This document shows, one piece after another, positions 6,495 to 12,821 of a stretch of 12,821 nucleotides of DNA; position 1 is the first letter of the stretch; each line of letters opens with the position of its first letter. Made by a program: the position numbers and the translations under genes. Under the pieces are notes generated by a model that ran no database searches, was not told the origin of the DNA, and worked only from the letters and a program-made list of their open reading frames with translations. This DNA is from Flavobacteriales bacterium UBA4660 (lineage in GTDB: Bacteria > Bacteroidota > Bacteroidia > Flavobacteriales_D > Sanyastnellaceae): contig DHLU01000087.1 of NCBI GenBank assembly GCA_002405435.1, forward strand, positions 12,280 through 25,100. Direction: 5' to 3'.

Positions 6495-7160
6495 TTATCG
6501 TGTGCCGAAAATGGAAGAACCGATACGCACCAGGGTGCTGCCTACTTCTACGGCTATTTGCCAGTCGCTGCTCATACCCATCGACAACTGGTCGAAGTCG
6601 GAGTCGTGGGCGAAGTATTTATTTTTTGCGCGGGTGAAGCAATTTTTCAATGCAACAAATTCCTGCCTGATGCGCACCTGGTCGTCGGTAAAGGTCGCCA
6701 TGCCCATGAGCCCGCGTATGCGCACGTTGGGCAGCGGGGCGCCGGCGCATACATGCAGCAAACCGAATAATTCATCTTCATTCATGCCATACTTGGTTTC
6801 TTCAAGGGCTATGTGCATTTGCAGCAGGCAGTCAATGGTTCTTCCGCACTTGACGGCCTGTTTGCTGATTTCCTTTAAGAGTGCAAGTGAGTCCACACTG
6901 TGTATGAGGTGCACATAGGGTGCGATAAATCTGACCTTGTTTGACTGCAGGTGGCCAATCAGGTGCCAGCGGCAGTCTGCGGGCAGGATGTGCGCTTTGG
7001 TTTCCAGTTCCTGTACCCGGTTTTCTCCGAAGTCGCGCTGGCCTGCATCATAGGCTTCCTGCACCTGTTCGGCTCCGTAGGTTTTCGATACTGCAACCAG
7101 TGTAACACCAGCGGGCAGGGCTGACCGAATGGTCTGCAGACGTTGTGCAATGAGAGTCAT
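6495..7160 (-). CDS. yggS: YggS/PROSC-family pyridoxal phosphate homeostasis protein
   Basis: The 221 residues cover the whole family length. The PLP-binding lysine is K26 in LVAVSKTYG. Other family motifs follow: DFGENRVQE (43-51), WHLIGHLQSNK (65-75), HSVDS (87-91), GLMGM (150-154), and the phosphate-binding end LSMGMSSD...AVEVGSTLVRIGSSIFG (192-219). The family is a TIM-barrel PLP carrier without known enzyme activity; it acts in the cytoplasm and balances free PLP and amino/keto acid pools. The start ATG overlaps the stop of the upstream DUF1015 gene (ATGA, 4 bp), implying translational coupling. As the last gene of the serC operon it may help supply or buffer PLP for SerC; this is inference. 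Confidence 0.93.
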   Translation of the reverse strand: MTLIAQRLQTIRSALPAGVTLVAVSKTYGAEQVQEAYDAGQRDFGENRVQELETKAHILPADCRWHLIGHLQSNKVRFIAPYVHLIHSVDSLALLKEISKQAVKCGRTIDCLLQMHIALEETKYGMNEDELFGLLHVCAGAPLPNVRIRGLMGMATFTDDQVRIRQEFVALKNCFTRAKNKYFAHDSDFDQLSMGMSSDWQIAVEVGSTLVRIGSSIFGTR

Positions 7161-8368
7161 GACAATTCGTAAATCACTAACCCAGACCGCAGTTTCGGTT
7201 CTATCCAGGTGCTTTTGGGGGGCATGAATTCTCCCGCATCCGCGACCTGTTTCAGCGCATCGGCCTGTACCGCGGGTAGGGCGAAGGCAACTGCATATTT
7301 TTTACTGTCAACCTGTTTTTTCAGGTAGTCAATTCCGAGCGGACCTTCTGAATGGGTGAGGCGCTGGTCTTTGCGTGGATCGTGAATGCCAAGCACGGGC
7401 GCGAGAATCATCTCATTGAGGCAGCGCACGGCGAGTTGGTGTGCGGAGGGCTTCAGGGGAGTAAGGCTGTACCAACTGTGGTCGAGATACACCAGCAGCC
7501 GGTCTATGCGGGTTTCTTCCGGCGATTCGGGCAATACGGCTACCTCGAATTGACGGCGCAGTGTATGAAGGAAGCTTTCGGGCGTGAGGCCATTGAGGTC
7601 GCTCACAAGGCGATGGAAAGCTGATATGCGGATGCGGCTTTCCGACATCAGCATGGCCATGCAGTAATCCATCTCCGGTGTGCGGTTGTGGGTTGAGGCG
7701 CGCTCCCTCAACTGGGCACTGCTGGCGATGCGGTGGTGGCCATCTGCGATATAGAGAAAAGGCAACGTCTGAAAACAGCGGCTAACGGCACCGATACCCT
7801 GCTCATCTGCGATGAGCCAAAGCTCATGACGCACCGTGGTGGTCTGGGTAAACTCATATTCAGGGCGGCCGGCAGTATAACGTGCATAGATGTCTTCGAG
7901 TGCCGGATCGTGTCGGTGAAACAGCAACACAGGTTCTGCATTGATTGCTGTAGTCTCGAGGTAGGCCGTAAAGGTTTCCTGACGGCGACTAAGCGTGTGC
8001 TCATGCCCTTTGATCTGACCCTGCACGTATTCGTTGAGATCTACTGCGGCGATGACACCCAGAAATACGTGGTTACCCTTGGTCTGCCTGTAGAGGTAAA
8101 ACGCCGGTTGTGGGTCACGCTGCAGGATGCCCTGTTGGATAAAGTCGTGGTACTTCTCCCTGACTTTGCGGAAGCGGGCGATGTTGTTGGTGATCCGGTG
8201 CAGCTGCCGGCTTCCCAGGTCGGGATGAATGATGTGTAAAAAAGAATAGGGGTTACCCTGCAGTTTTTCGCGCAGTTGTTTTTTGGAATAGCCCACGTAG
8301 CTGCGAGAGGCGACCAGGTGAACCTTGTCTCTCACAGGACGAACCCCGGCAAAAGGAACAACATGCAT
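7157..8368 (-). CDS. DUF1015 family protein in the serine operon
   Basis: The 403-residue cytoplasmic-looking protein (no signal peptide, no membrane span) shows DUF1015 hallmarks: N-terminal FAGVRPVRDKVHLVASRSY (6-24), KGHEHT (120-125), the IADGHHRIASS core (207-217) and FMPPKSTWIEPKLRSGL near the C-terminus (381-397). The molecular function of the family is not established to my knowledge, but in Bacteroidota it commonly sits beside serA and serC, as here. It starts 19 nt after the serA stop, and its stop overlaps the yggS start. The start at 8368 gives the usual family N-terminus. The DGHHR motif recalls the G-x-H-R signature of ParB/sulfiredoxin-like folds, a superfamily that includes the free serine kinase SerK. 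That suggests a phosphoserine- or nucleotide-related role, but this is only a hypothesis. Confidence 0.88.
   Translation of the reverse strand: MHVVPFAGVRPVRDKVHLVASRSYVGYSKKQLREKLQGNPYSFLHIIHPDLGSRQLHRITNNIARFRKVREKYHDFIQQGILQRDPQPAFYLYRQTKGNHVFLGVIAAVDLNEYVQGQIKGHEHTLSRRQETFTAYLETTAINAEPVLLFHRHDPALEDIYARYTAGRPEYEFTQTTTVRHELWLIADEQGIGAVSRCFQTLPFLYIADGHHRIASSAQLRERASTHNRTPEMDYCMAMLMSESRIRISAFHRLVSDLNGLTPESFLHTLRRQFEVAVLPESPEETRIDRLLVYLDHSWYSLTPLKPSAHQLAVRCLNEMILAPVLGIHDPRKDQRLTHSEGPLGIDYLKKQVDSKKYAVAFALPAVQADALKQVADAGEFMPPKSTWIEPKLRSGLVIYELS
7730..7744 (-). other. DGHHR motif of the DUF1015 protein (candidate active site)
   Basis: Codons for Asp-Gly-His-His-Arg, residues 209-213, follow a hydrophobic strand (LPFLYIA) and precede a helix-like IASSAQL. 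Strand, charged loop with G-x-H-R, then helix is the arrangement seen in phosphate-binding loops of ParB/Srx-like proteins. Whether the fold is the same cannot be judged from this sequence alone. Confidence 0.5.
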
Positions 8369-8387
8369 AAGCGGTGCCGCTGGCGTT

Positions 8388-9368
8388 TTAGGGTGTAGGG
8401 GGCGCTATCTGCATGATCTCGAAGATCCGCTGTGCGAGTTCGGCGCCAATTCTTTCCTGGGCTTCGAGGGTGCTGGCACCGATATGGGGGGTGGCAATCA
8501 CAGCCGGATGTGCCAGCAGTTGCGCGGAGGGCCTGGGCTCGCCAACAAATACATCGAGGCAGGCGGCGCGCACTTTTCCGCTGTTGAGGGCGTCCACGAG
8601 CGCGGCTTCATTAATCACTCCGCCACGGGCTGTATTGGAGATTATGACGCCCTTTTTCATGCGCTCAAACTCGCCGGATCCTATCACCGCTGTACCGTCA
8701 GGTTGTTTGGGGACATGAAGGGAAATGAAATCAGAGACGCGCAGGAGTTCATCAAATCCTGTTCGTGCGATCGTGACCTTGTCGTTTGGCAATGCGGGTA
8801 TTCCCAGTGAAATTTCAGCATTTTCCCTGCGGTTGCTGTCGTTGAATATCACATGCATGCCGCAACCTGTGGCATAGGCGGCAAGCGATTGCCCGATGCG
8901 GCCAAGCCCGATGATGCCCAGGGTTTTGCCCCGAAGTTCAATGCCTTTGGCGTACTTTCTTTTGAGGCCTTCAAATTGTTCGTGCCCGTCGGAAGGCATG
9001 TGAGTACCGGCATCATAAACCCCGCGGGCTGCGGCGAAGAAAAGTGACATCACGAGTTCGGCAACCGCCTGGCTGCTCGCGGCCGGTGTATTGAAAACAT
9101 GAATTCCTTTGCTGCGGGCATAGTCGGCATCGATGTTGTCGATTCCTACACCGCCCCGGCCAATAAACCTTAGTCCCGGACAGGCATCAATAAATTCCTT
9201 GCGTGCGGTAGTGGCGCTCCGCACAAGCAGTCCCGCGATCTGTTGGCGGTTGATGAATTCGGCCAGTGCGTCCTGGGTCACCTTGTCGGTGATGACGTTG
9301 ATCCCGGCTTTTTCCAACAGTTCTTTCGCGCTGTTGTCGATGCCATCATTGGCAAGTATTTTTATCAT
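8388..9368 (-). CDS. serA: D-3-phosphoglycerate dehydrogenase (short type)
   Basis: SerA oxidises 3-phosphoglycerate to 3-phosphohydroxypyruvate with NAD+, the first committed step of serine synthesis. The 326 residues contain the Rossmann motif GLGRIG (154-159) and the catalytic triad Arg248 (NTARGG), Glu277 (VGEPRP) and His295 (TPHIGAS), plus FIGRGGVGIDNID (68-80). The protein ends soon after the catalytic domain (APPTP), so it is the short form lacking the C-terminal ACT domain through which many SerA enzymes sense serine; simple serine feedback through ACT is not expected. I chose the ATG at 9368 (MIKILANDGID): it lies 4 nt after the serC stop and behind a purine-rich AAAGGATAAGGGA that overlaps that stop. 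The longer in-frame TTG start at 9392 would overlap serC and add an unlikely MKEPKDKG. Confidence 0.95.
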   Translation of the reverse strand: MIKILANDGIDNSAKELLEKAGINVITDKVTQDALAEFINRQQIAGLLVRSATTARKEFIDACPGLRFIGRGGVGIDNIDADYARSKGIHVFNTPAASSQAVAELVMSLFFAAARGVYDAGTHMPSDGHEQFEGLKRKYAKGIELRGKTLGIIGLGRIGQSLAAYATGCGMHVIFNDSNRRENAEISLGIPALPNDKVTIARTGFDELLRVSDFISLHVPKQPDGTAVIGSGEFERMKKGVIISNTARGGVINEAALVDALNSGKVRAACLDVFVGEPRPSAQLLAHPAVIATPHIGASTLEAQERIGAELAQRIFEIMQIAPPTP

Positions 9369-9372
9369 TCCC

Positions 9373-10443
9373 TTATCCTTTGGTTCTTTCAAGTTCCTGC
9401 ATTACTTCTGTGAGCACCTGTACACTTTCCAGCGGCAGGGCATTGTACATGGATGCCCGGTAACCGCCCACGCTTCGGTGACCGCTCAGTCCCGAAATGC
9501 CTGCGGCTTTCCACAGGGCATCGAAGTCTGCGGCCAGTTGTTCATTGTGCAGCCTGAACGTCGCATTCATCCATGAGCGGTCTTCGGGAACACTGTGTCC
9601 GTAAAAAAGCGGATTGCGGTCCAGTTCACCATAGAAGCATTTTTGCTTGGCATCATTGCTGCGTCCCATGCCTTCCAGTCCCCCGTTGGCCTTGATCCAG
9701 CGCAGGGTGAGCATGCTGGCATATACCGAAAAAACCGGCGGGGTATTGAACATGGAATCTTTTTCGATATGTGCCTGGAGGTCGAGGTAGGCCGGCAACT
9801 TCCTGCCGGTTCGGCCGAGGGAATCACGTTTTACTACGTACAGTACTGCACCAGCAGGACCCATGTTTTTCTGGGCTCCCGCGTAGATGCAGTCAAACCG
9901 GGTGGCATCAAAGGGCCTCGAGAAAATGTCGCTGCTCATATCGCAAACCAGCGGCAGGGTGGTTTGCGGAAAGGTGTGAAACTGGGTGCCGAAGATGGTG
10001 TTATTCGATGTAAAATGCAGGTAGTCGGCCCCCTGGGGTATTTCGTAATTTTTCGGGATGTAGCTGTGGTTTTTGTCGGAAGAATCGGCAATCACCGAAA
10101 CGTCTCCCCACAGGCGTGCATCTTTAATTGCACCGGTGGCCCAGACGCCTGTGTTGAGGTAGGCAGCATGTCCGCCCTGCTTCATATAGTTGAGGGCTAC
10201 GGTGGTAAACCCCAGGGTGGCACCCCCTTGAAGAAAGAGCGCTTCGTAGTCGTCGCCCAGCGACAGGAGTTCCTTCACCAGTTGCCGCGCCTCGTCCATA
10301 ACAGCCTCGAAGTTTTTCGACCGGTGGGAGATTTTGCGCAGGGAAAGCCCCATGCCGTCGAAATTGAGAATGGCATCGGCAGAGCCCTGTAATACTTCGC
10401 GGGGCAGAATGCTGGGACCTGCGCTAAAATTGTGTTTTTTCAT
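9373..10443 (-). CDS. serC: Phosphoserine aminotransferase
   Basis: SerC transfers an amino group from glutamate to 3-phosphohydroxypyruvate, giving phosphoserine; it is a class V PLP-dependent aminotransferase of the cytoplasm. The 356 residues are full length: NFSAGPSILP at the N-terminus, GGAT (73-76) for cofactor phosphate, Asp168 (CDMSSD) for the pyridine ring, the PLP lysine K192 in AGAQKNMGP, and HRSVGGYRAS (322-331) for substrate phosphate. The ATG at 10443 gives the canonical MKKHNFSAGP start; the frame stays open 46 codons further upstream, but those codons are low-complexity, family-unlike and overlap the promoter region. It is the first gene of the operon and is followed by serA after 4 nt. 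A TACTTTTG promoter element lies 18 nt upstream. Confidence 0.96.
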   Translation of the reverse strand: MKKHNFSAGPSILPREVLQGSADAILNFDGMGLSLRKISHRSKNFEAVMDEARQLVKELLSLGDDYEALFLQGGATLGFTTVALNYMKQGGHAAYLNTGVWATGAIKDARLWGDVSVIADSSDKNHSYIPKNYEIPQGADYLHFTSNNTIFGTQFHTFPQTTLPLVCDMSSDIFSRPFDATRFDCIYAGAQKNMGPAGAVLYVVKRDSLGRTGRKLPAYLDLQAHIEKDSMFNTPPVFSVYASMLTLRWIKANGGLEGMGRSNDAKQKCFYGELDRNPLFYGHSVPEDRSWMNATFRLHNEQLAADFDALWKAAGISGLSGHRSVGGYRASMYNALPLESVQVLTEVMQELERTKG

Positions 10444-10461
10444 GTCGCAACTGTGGTGCGG

Positions 10462-10469
10462 CAAAAGTA
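10462..10469 (-). promoter_or_regulatory. -7 promoter element of the serC operon (TACTTTTG)
   Basis: On the minus strand TACTTTTG is an exact match to the Bacteroidota -7 consensus TAnnTTTG. It ends 18 nt before the serC ATG, giving a short leader of roughly 10-15 nt. No good -33 TTTG was found at the usual spacing. It likely drives serC-serA-DUF1015-yggS. Confidence 0.5.
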
Positions 10470-10553
10470 ATGCGGGCGCAGCGTCGGCTGCTTGCGGCTT
10501 GCTATCGGTATCAACGCTTGACCCGCTTTGGTGAGTGAATCGCTGGTGGCCGC

Positions 10554-10561
10554 TACCTTCG
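10554..10561 (+). promoter_or_regulatory. -7 promoter element of the DUF5916 gene (TACCTTCG)
   Basis: TACCTTCG differs from TAnnTTTG at one base and is identical to the element before priA. It ends 18 nt before the ATG at 10580. A TTTG at 10527-10530 lies 23 nt upstream, close to the expected -33 spacing. The divergent serC promoter lies about 85 bp away in the same 136-bp intergenic region. Confidence 0.42.
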
Positions 10562-10579
10562 CGCCGCAATGTTTGGTTC

Positions 10580-12821
10580 ATGTTGACAACGAGGCATACC
10601 CTGCTGGTAGCCGGTTTTCTGGCAGTTCAGCTGGCCTACGGGCAGTTTGAAACCAAGACCACCACGGCGGTGCGCTGCACCGTGCCGCCCCGTATTGATG
10701 GTGATCTGGGTGACGTGGCCTGGCTGGAAGCCCCCGTGGCCACCGGGTTTATTGTTGACCGGCCTGTTCCGGGCAAACCCGCCGCCTTTGCTACCGAAGT
10801 CAGAATGCTCTACGACGATGAGGCTGTGTACATCGCCTTCATGAATCACGATCCCGAACCTGACAGCATCCTCGCGCAGCTATCCGGTCGCGATAACCAG
10901 GGCAATACCGACTATTGCGGCATCACCTTCGGATGTTACCGCGATGGCATCAATGGATTCACCTTCGCCGTCAGTCCTGTCGCAGAGCAGTACGATGCCC
11001 GTGACGGACTGAATGCGGGTGGAGGTACCACGCGGGATGTGTCGTGGAATGCCGTTTGGCACTGCCATACCAAACTATTGTCTGACGGCTGGACGGCGGA
11101 GTACCGCATTCCCTTCGCTGCCTTGCGGTTTCCTGAGTCTGAAATCCAGGACTGGGACATCAACTTTTTCCGCGAGATACGCCGGATCAGGGAGCACGCC
11201 TACTGGAGCGGGGTCAATCCGGTGCAGGCCGGCTTCCTCACCCAGATGGGCAGGGTGCAGGGTATCAGCCAGATCAAGCCGCCCATCCGGCTTTTCTTTT
11301 TTCCCTACGCGTCGTCGTACGTCAATTTTCAGGGAAATGGAAAGGGGGCGCCCGCAACGCGTTCCACCAGTTACAACGGCGGTATGGATGTGAAGCTCGG
11401 ACTCAGCGATGCGTTTACACTCGATGCGACACTCATTCCGGATTTCGGGCAGACCATCAGTGACCAGCTCATTCTCAACATTACCCCTTTTGAAATTCAG
11501 TTTGCCGACAACCGGCAATTTTTTACCGAGGGTTTAGACCTGTTTGGCAAGGGTGGGGTGTTTTACAGCCGCAGGGTTGGAAGTGTCAACCATGAGGCGG
11601 CGTTGCCGGTAGAGACCGGTGAGGGAGAATCTGTATCCATTTTGCCTGTGGAAACCCGTCTCTTCAATGCCACAAAAATTTCGGGGCGCACGCGGTCGGG
11701 TCTTGGACTGGGTTTTTTCAATGCCGTCAGCGCACCGGCCTATGCCGTGGTCGTCAACGACGAGACCAATACAAGCCGCGATGTGCTGTACTACCCAATG
11801 ACCAACCACAATGTGACCGTGGTTGACCAGAACCTGCGCAACAACGGTTATTTCAGTTTGTTGAATTCCAATGTGGCGCGTGACGGCGAGGCCTATGATG
11901 CCAATGTGACGGCCACCCAGTTTGAATTGCGCGACCGGAAAAACAATTTTGCGCTTACGGGCCGCGGTGCCTTGAGCAGCAAGTTCAACTACAGCGACCA
12001 AGAGGCAGATAACGGCTATACCTCCGAAGTGGGTATTGGCAAAATCAGCGGTAACCTGACCGGTTCGGCGGGTGTGCTGGTGGAGAGCACCCATTATGAT
12101 CCCAATGATCTGGGCTTTCTCATGAATGCCAACCAGGTGACTTATTCGGCCAATGTGGGCTACAGCATTTACGAACCATTCGGACCTTTCAACCGGTTGT
12201 GGAGTTCGCTCGCATTCAACTACGACAATCTTTACAGTCCGCATACCTTCACCTCAGCCGCTGTGAATGCCGAGGTAGGTTGGGTAACCCGCACCTTTCA
12301 GGCCTATGGGCTCAACCTGGATGTTACCCCGGTTCGGGGTTACGATTATTTTGATCCGCGTGTTGACGGCTACGTGTTCAGGACGCCCAGAAACCAGACC
12401 TTCGGAGGCTGGGTCAGCACAGACTACCGCAAACGGCTGGCACTCGATGCAAGTTCCTATTACGGCATTTCCAGCTTCCCCGGTGCCTACAATTGGAATT
12501 ACCGGGTGTCTCCGCGCTGGCGCGTCAACGACCATATTATGCTCATCTATGTGTACAGTTTTCAGAGCAACAATAAGAACATCGGTTTTGCAGACATCTA
12601 CCGGGGGCCTGATGATGACGAACTCCCCGTTGTAGGCACGCGTGATGTGATTTCGCATACCAATGTGCTGACGGTCAATTATGCGATCAATCCGCTGATG
12701 CTGGCAACCTGCAGGGTGAGGCATTACTGGGGTTTTTCAAGATACTTTCAGTTTTACGGACTCGATCCCTGGGGTGAGTTGACCGCTACGCCCTATGAAG
12801 GTTTCAGGCCGGAAGGAGGTT
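10580..12821 (+). CDS. DUF5916 outer-membrane protein with N-terminal CBM9-like domain (3' end outside window)
   Basis: The frame is open from the ATG at 10580 to the window edge (747 codons), so the C-terminus is missing. Seen: a signal peptide (MLTTRHTLLVAGFLAVQLAYG, cleavage before Gln22); a CBM9/DOMON-like domain at about 30-200, opening with PPRIDGDLGDVAWLEAP and containing VRMLYDDEAVYIAF and DGWTAEYRIPFAALRF; then the DUF5916 region with FFFPYASSY, DVKLGLSDAFTLDATLIPDFGQ and RQFFTEG (about 312-318), followed by many alternating aromatic strands consistent with a large outer-membrane beta-barrel. The family is widespread in Bacteroidota; its substrate is not established, and carbohydrate or metal binding by the N-terminal domain is inferred only from the fold. 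An ATG at 10569 is out of frame and ends in a stop within six codons. The gene is divergent from serC, with no co-directional partner in the window. Confidence 0.88.
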   Translation, partial: MLTTRHTLLVAGFLAVQLAYGQFETKTTTAVRCTVPPRIDGDLGDVAWLEAPVATGFIVDRPVPGKPAAFATEVRMLYDDEAVYIAFMNHDPEPDSILAQLSGRDNQGNTDYCGITFGCYRDGINGFTFAVSPVAEQYDARDGLNAGGGTTRDVSWNAVWHCHTKLLSDGWTAEYRIPFAALRFPESEIQDWDINFFREIRRIREHAYWSGVNPVQAGFLTQMGRVQGISQIKPPIRLFFFPYASSYVNFQGNGKGAPATRSTSYNGGMDVKLGLSDAFTLDATLIPDFGQTISDQLILNITPFEIQFADNRQFFTEGLDLFGKGGVFYSRRVGSVNHEAALPVETGEGESVSILPVETRLFNATKISGRTRSGLGLGFFNAVSAPAYAVVVNDETNTSRDVLYYPMTNHNVTVVDQNLRNNGYFSLLNSNVARDGEAYDANVTATQFELRDRKNNFALTGRGALSSKFNYSDQEADNGYTSEVGIGKISGNLTGSAGVLVESTHYDPNDLGFLMNANQVTYSANVGYSIYEPFGPFNRLWSSLAFNYDNLYSPHTFTSAAVNAEVGWVTRTFQAYGLNLDVTPVRGYDYFDPRVDGYVFRTPRNQTFGGWVSTDYRKRLALDASSYYGISSFPGAYNWNYRVSPRWRVNDHIMLIYVYSFQSNNKNIGFADIYRGPDDDELPVVGTRDVISHTNVLTVNYAINPLMLATCRVRHYWGFSRYFQFYGLDPWGELTATPYEGFRPEGG

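Noticed and set aside
9369..9392. Longer SerA start at a TTG (9392)
   Set aside because: It overlaps serC and adds non-homologous residues; the ATG at 9368 has a purine-rich upstream stretch and the usual N-terminus.
9595..10392. 265-codon plus-strand open frame inside serC
   Set aside because: Antisense shadow of a certain gene (serC with all catalytic motifs); no recognisable domain.
10444..10581. N-terminal extension of SerC by 46 residues from an ATG at 10581
   Set aside because: The extension has no family similarity, covers the promoter element and overlaps the start of the divergent gene; MKKHNFSAGP is the canonical start.
10569..10586. ATG at 10569 as the DUF5916 start
   Set aside because: It reads MFGSC then a stop; the in-frame ATG at 10580 gives a good signal peptide.

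Overview
The window looks like a chromosomal segment of a Bacteroidota bacterium, probably near Flavobacteriia, Chitinophagia or Saprospiria; I cannot place it more finely. The evidence is a giant secreted repeat protein with a type IX secretion (T9SS) C-terminal sorting domain, an outer-membrane protein of the Bacteroidota-typical DUF5916 family, a short SerA, a DUF1015 gene in the serine operon, and promoter-like TAnnTTTG or TAnnTTCG elements just upstream of several starts. G+C looks moderately high for the phylum. I saw no mobile element, tRNA, rRNA or CRISPR array.

Layout, left to right. (1) 3-2963 (+): the 3' part of a surface or secreted protein with eleven complete and one partial HYR-like repeats, four cysteines per repeat, and a T9SS sorting domain. 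(2) 3036-5519 (+): priA, the replication-restart helicase, cut by one in-frame TAA at 3663-3665. Both halves otherwise align end to end as one normal PriA of about 827 codons. (3) 5559-5783 (-): a small protein with two membrane segments, convergent with priA and divergent from (4) 5850-6425 (+), a small exported beta-barrel-like protein. (5) 10443 down to 6495 (-): a tight four-gene operon serC - serA - DUF1015 - yggS. (6) 10580 to the right edge (+): a DUF5916 outer-membrane protein with an N-terminal CBM9-like domain, divergent from serC and cut by the window edge.

Functionally, the operon encodes the first two steps of serine synthesis from 3-phosphoglycerate (SerA, then the PLP-dependent SerC). 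It adds a PLP-homeostasis protein (YggS) and a DUF1015 protein of unknown function carrying a DGHHR motif; no phosphoserine phosphatase is present in the window. The flanking genes are mostly envelope or surface proteins. The most notable observations are the nonsense codon in an otherwise intact priA, the place of DUF1015 in the serine operon, and the higher-order pattern in the four-cysteine HYR repeats.
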